Assembly: GCA_965662195.1 (NCBI GenBank)
Contig: CBFIHA010000089.1
Coordinates: 1 to 15,574, forward strand
DNA from: UBA1268 sp965662195
Lineage (GTDB): Bacteria; Planctomycetota; Planctomycetia; Pirellulales; UBA1268
Direction of reading: 5' to 3'
Length of the DNA stretch: 15,574 nt
The position numbers and the translations under genes were made by a program. The notes beneath the pieces are model-generated. The model was not told the origin of the DNA and did no database searches. It saw only the letters and a list, made by a program, of their open reading frames with translations. Below, piece after piece: positions 13,757-15,574 of the stretch (position 1 is its first letter; each line of letters opens with the position of its first letter).

Positions 13757-13989
13757 CTTCAGGCGGCAGCGACGGCGGGATCGAGCGACCCGACAGTGGC
13801 AAGATCGGGGGCGGCATGCCGCTGGGGTGGCTGAAACGCCCAGTGCGCCGCCAGCGACTGCCCCTAGCCGATGATGACAGCCATAGCAGCCCGCCGGCCA
13901 ACGAATGTTCTGGAAGAGAAGGCAGCTGAGTATTTTAATAGACTTCTGTTCAGAAACACATCACCTCTGCGGAGACTGTCAGAAGCCCA
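13757..13989. other. unassigned spacer between transposase remnant and antitoxin relic
   Basis: These 233 bases hold no gene I can support. Short open frames on both strands look like noise. The AT-richer stretch around 13928-13970 (GAGTATTTTAATAGACTTC) could hold the promoter of the following antitoxin relic, but no -35/-10 pair is convincing. Confidence 0.4.
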
Positions 13990-14160
13990 GTGAAGGAATC
14001 CATGATCGAGATCATCGGCAGGCAACCGGACGATAGCACCTACGACGAGATCTTGCGGGAACTCGCGTTTGCCCGCATGGTTCAACGGGGGCTCGATGAC
14101 AGCGATGCGGGGCGGACGCATGGCTCCCCCCAAGTCGCTCAGGTGATCGACTCGTGGTGC
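13990..14160 (+). pseudogene. antitoxin of a RelE/ParE-type module, C-terminus disrupted
   Basis: From GTG 13990 (or ATG 14002) the frame reads KESMIEIIGRQPDDSTYDEI, then LRELAFARMVQRGLDDSDAG, the well-known layout of small antitoxins encoded before RelE/ParE toxins. The expected C-terminal motif, usually RTxSHEE, reads RTHGSPQVAQVIDSW here. After Trp (14155-14157) no stop is found; the frame reads on into toxin remnant and unrelated DNA up to 14787. I therefore end the feature where the family resemblance ends. If expressed, the protein would have a long abnormal tail. The first 40 residues are undamaged. Confidence 0.65.
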
Positions 14161-14279
14161 AATAGGATGGACGTTCGAGGCGGCACTATCGAATCGCCTA
14201 CGTCATTGTGGATGAGACGCGAATCGATGCGCTCGGTGTCTTCCATGGAAGCATGGACATCGAACGACACCTCCGCTGA
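14161..14279 (+). pseudogene. RelE/ParE-type toxin, ends only
   Basis: Two pieces remain, in different frames. Around 14161-14184 one frame gives IGWTFEAA, which resembles the first residues of ParE/RelE toxins. The next frame, 14178-14279, gives RRHYRIAYVIVDETRIDALG and VFHGSMDIERHLR before TGA, a near-perfect ParE/RelE C-terminus. About 55-65 residues between them, including the central helices and the basic active region, are gone. Toxins of this group are about 95-105 residues. The deletion brings the ends together and shifts the frame, so the toxin is inactive. Confidence 0.75.
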
Positions 14280-14657
14280 GTGTGCCAGCCGCCGGGGCCG
14301 TTCCAGGGCACACCGGCCGCGACCCATTCTTCAAGCGTGGTCCTGGTCGGAGAGCTTCGTGTCGGGCGGCATGGCAAGGTCGTCGACGTGCTTCACGGCG
14401 GCAAGGTGTTTGCTCTTGCCGCTGTCTCCTGGCACGACGACGGCCTCGGCGATCGTGGCCCCGTGGCACTCCAGACATTTGGCGGCCAAGAGCGGCCGCA
14501 CCTTTGTCTCGAAGAGCGTCTCGGCATCACGAAAGCCGCTCTCAGCGGCGGCCGCCGGGCAAGCCAGAACCAGGCTGCCCACGAGCAGGGCTCCTGCGGC
14601 GGGTCTCGCCGCCTTCCATCGCCACCGGCCTCGGCGGTACACCGTGCGGGTCGGCAT
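14280..14657 (-). pseudogene. planctomycete cytochrome c (PSCyt1-type) protein, N-terminal stub with frameshift
   Basis: From ATG 14657 one frame gives 108 residues: a signal peptide (GALLVGSLVLACPAAAA), FETKVRPLLAAKCLECHG with the CxxCH heme site, then VVPGDSGKSKHLAAVKHVDD and LAMPPDTKLSDQD before stopping at 14331. The neighbouring frame continues the match with TLEEWVAAGVPWNGPGGW. So one frameshift near 14340 splits the domain. Compared with typical PSCyt1 proteins, about 15-20 residues also seem lost after ECHGAT. Full-length proteins are 800-1000 residues with DUF1549 and DUF1553 domains, none of which appear here. The stub joins directly to the toxin remnant from the opposite strand, marking a rearrangement joint near 14280. 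Confidence 0.75.
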
Positions 14658-14783
14658 GACTCGGCAAACGTTTCGGGACGGCTGGCAATCGTTTCCGCGA
14701 GGGTTCCATGAGTATAATCAGATGGTTGGTTTAAATGCCGCAGTCGAAAGTCGTATCGTCGCCCCTTTTTCAGCGATCCAGAT

Positions 14784-15026
14784 ATGAGCACCGCAGATAT
14801 TCTGAATGAGTTGCCGCGTTTAACGCCGCACGAGCGAAGGCAGATTGCTGAGCGGTTGGTGGAATTGGAAGATGCTGCTCAGGAATCCCCGACCGGGCTG
14901 ATGTCTGCAGAAGTTGCGGCCGATCTGCGGACGCGGCTTGCCAGCTTTGCCGAGGAATGGGACAGCCCCGAGATGAGCCACTATGACAACTACGATGCCG
15001 CAAAAGCCAAACTGCCGTCGCGGTGA
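14784..15026 (+). CDS. antitoxin of a MazF/PemK-type module
   Basis: An 80-residue protein from ATG 14784. The N-terminal helix ILNELPRLTPHERRQIAERLVELED (residues 6-30) is typical of small antitoxins and regulators partnered with MazF/PemK or PIN toxins in planctomycetes and cyanobacteria. A second, toxin-binding-like segment is SAEVAADLRTRLASFAEEWDSPEMSHYDNYDAAKAK (about 41-76). It lacks an obvious SpoVT/AbrB motif, so it differs from classic MazE. No clear ribosome-binding site is present. The toxin gene starts inside its last 15 codons, so the two are translationally coupled. The toxin order and overlap support the antitoxin call more than sequence alone does. Confidence 0.75.
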   Translation: MSTADILNELPRLTPHERRQIAERLVELEDAAQESPTGLMSAEVAADLRTRLASFAEEWDSPEMSHYDNYDAAKAKLPSR

Positions 15027-15354
15027 AGTCATTCTGGTGCTGTTTCCACATGCAGATCTGCAGGGAGCGAAGACTCGGCCTGCGGTGGTCGTTCAGGCCG
15101 ATGACTTGGGGGCCGGGTTACCTCAGGTTGTGGTGGCGATGATCACGAGCCGGATGTTTCGGGCCGGTCATCGGAGCCGCGTCATTGTGCACCGCGACTC
15201 ACCCGCTGGCCGTGAGGCCGGCTTGCTCGGTGATTCGGTTGTCATGACCGACAATCTGGCAACCATCGGGACGTTCGCAATCGATCGCGTGATTGGCCGT
15301 TTGTCGATGACGGAAATCGACAACGCTTTGCGCAGTACGCTTGGCCTCGATTGA
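14983..15354 (+). CDS. MazF/PemK-like endoribonuclease toxin
   Basis: A 123-residue protein starting at ATG 14983 (or ATG 14995, which would shorten it by four residues and still overlap the antitoxin by 32 bases). It has the MazF/PemK pattern: CRRGEVILVLFPHADLQGAK at about 11-30, the conserved RPAVVVQ near 32-38, a central strand VVVAMITSRM near 49-58, and the C-terminal TDNLATIGTFAIDRVIGRLS with the usual helix TEIDNALRSTLGL. MazF/PemK toxins cleave mRNA at short sites; the site here cannot be read from sequence. Length is normal (about 110-120), and no break is visible, so this is the only toxin gene in the window that looks complete. Confidence 0.88.
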   Translation: MTTTMPQKPNCRRGEVILVLFPHADLQGAKTRPAVVVQADDLGAGLPQVVVAMITSRMFRAGHRSRVIVHRDSPAGREAGLLGDSVVMTDNLATIGTFAIDRVIGRLSMTEIDNALRSTLGLD

Positions 15355-15411
15355 ACGGCACTTCCGCAGTCGCTCGGACGTGCATGATGGTCGATTTCAA
15401 CTGCGTGCTGG

Positions 15412-15574
15412 TCACGGCATGGTGTCGGACGTGAGGGCGAAGTCGATGGTGGTGGTCTCGTTTTCGACGGGCGTGATGCCAAGTTCGGTCTTCAGACGAT
15501 CGCTGTAGCGATCCGGGAGCGACTCTTCCATCACGTCGACTAGCGGGCTATCCGGAAAGTCCCGTATCTTCTCT
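15412..15574 (-). CDS. C-terminus of an unidentified protein (5' end outside window)
   Basis: The minus-strand frame from the window edge to TGA at 15412 encodes 53 residues. It includes SPLVDVMEESLPDRYSDRLK and TELGITPVENETTTIDFALT. The pattern 'Pro-x-x-Tyr ... Thr-x-Leu ... Asn-x-Thr-x-x-Phe-x-Leu' at the end recalls the last beta strands of carboxypeptidase-regulatory-like (transthyretin-like) domains common in planctomycete lipoproteins. This is a guess from pattern. The gene converges on the toxin gene with 57 bases between the stops. Confidence 0.5.
   Translation of the reverse strand, partial: EKIRDFPDSPLVDVMEESLPDRYSDRLKTELGITPVENETTTIDFALTSDTMP

Noticed and set aside
13990..14787. 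265-codon open frame starting with antitoxin sequence
   Set aside because: Only the first 55 codons resemble a known family; the rest reads antisense through the cytochrome stub and the toxin remnant out of frame.

Overview
The window is high-GC bacterial DNA that most likely comes from a planctomycete (Planctomycetota). The evidence is a lipid A pair (lpxD, lpxI), a divergent sigma-70 factor, a signal-peptide sulfatase with a Cys-x-Ala-x-Arg motif, a broken planctomycete-type cytochrome (CxxCH, 'KCLECH'), an exported beta-barrel-like protein, a Uma2 protein and many small toxin-antitoxin families. This placement is inferred from gene content only.

Bases 1-6384 look like ordinary chromosome. 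The window opens with the last 105 codons of ftsH (+). A small two-helix membrane protein and a DCC-family (DUF393) thiol protein follow. A six-gene block then runs leftward: sigma factor (start 6384), SDR-like oxidoreductase, four-helix membrane protein (ATGA overlap with the SDR), lpxD, lpxI and a methyltransferase with a signal peptide. Gaps are short, so the block may be one operon that joins transcription control, outer-membrane lipid A synthesis and less well understood envelope functions.

Bases 6577-10341 hold an iron-sulfur (6-4)-type photolyase (+), a Uma2-family protein (-) preceded by a tandem 108-bp repeat with a REP-like palindrome, and an exported barrel-like protein (+).

Bases 10342-15354 are accessory and heavily eroded. 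A densely palindromic stretch of about 450 bp lies where the toxin partner of an orphan antitoxin would be expected. A sulfatase gene follows (-). Upstream of it lie a collapsed mntA-hepT module, another copy of the dispersed repeat, an IS256-family transposase remnant with two in-frame stops and an internal deletion, a collapsed antitoxin/ParE-RelE module, and a frameshifted stub of a planctomycete cytochrome c protein. An apparently intact antitoxin plus MazF/PemK-like toxin pair closes this section. The last bases carry the C-terminus of an unidentified protein (-).

The main biological story is this accessory end: four toxin-antitoxin loci in 4.5 kb, of which three have lost their toxin, mixed with transposase debris and palindromic repeats. 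I found no tRNA, rRNA or CRISPR array.
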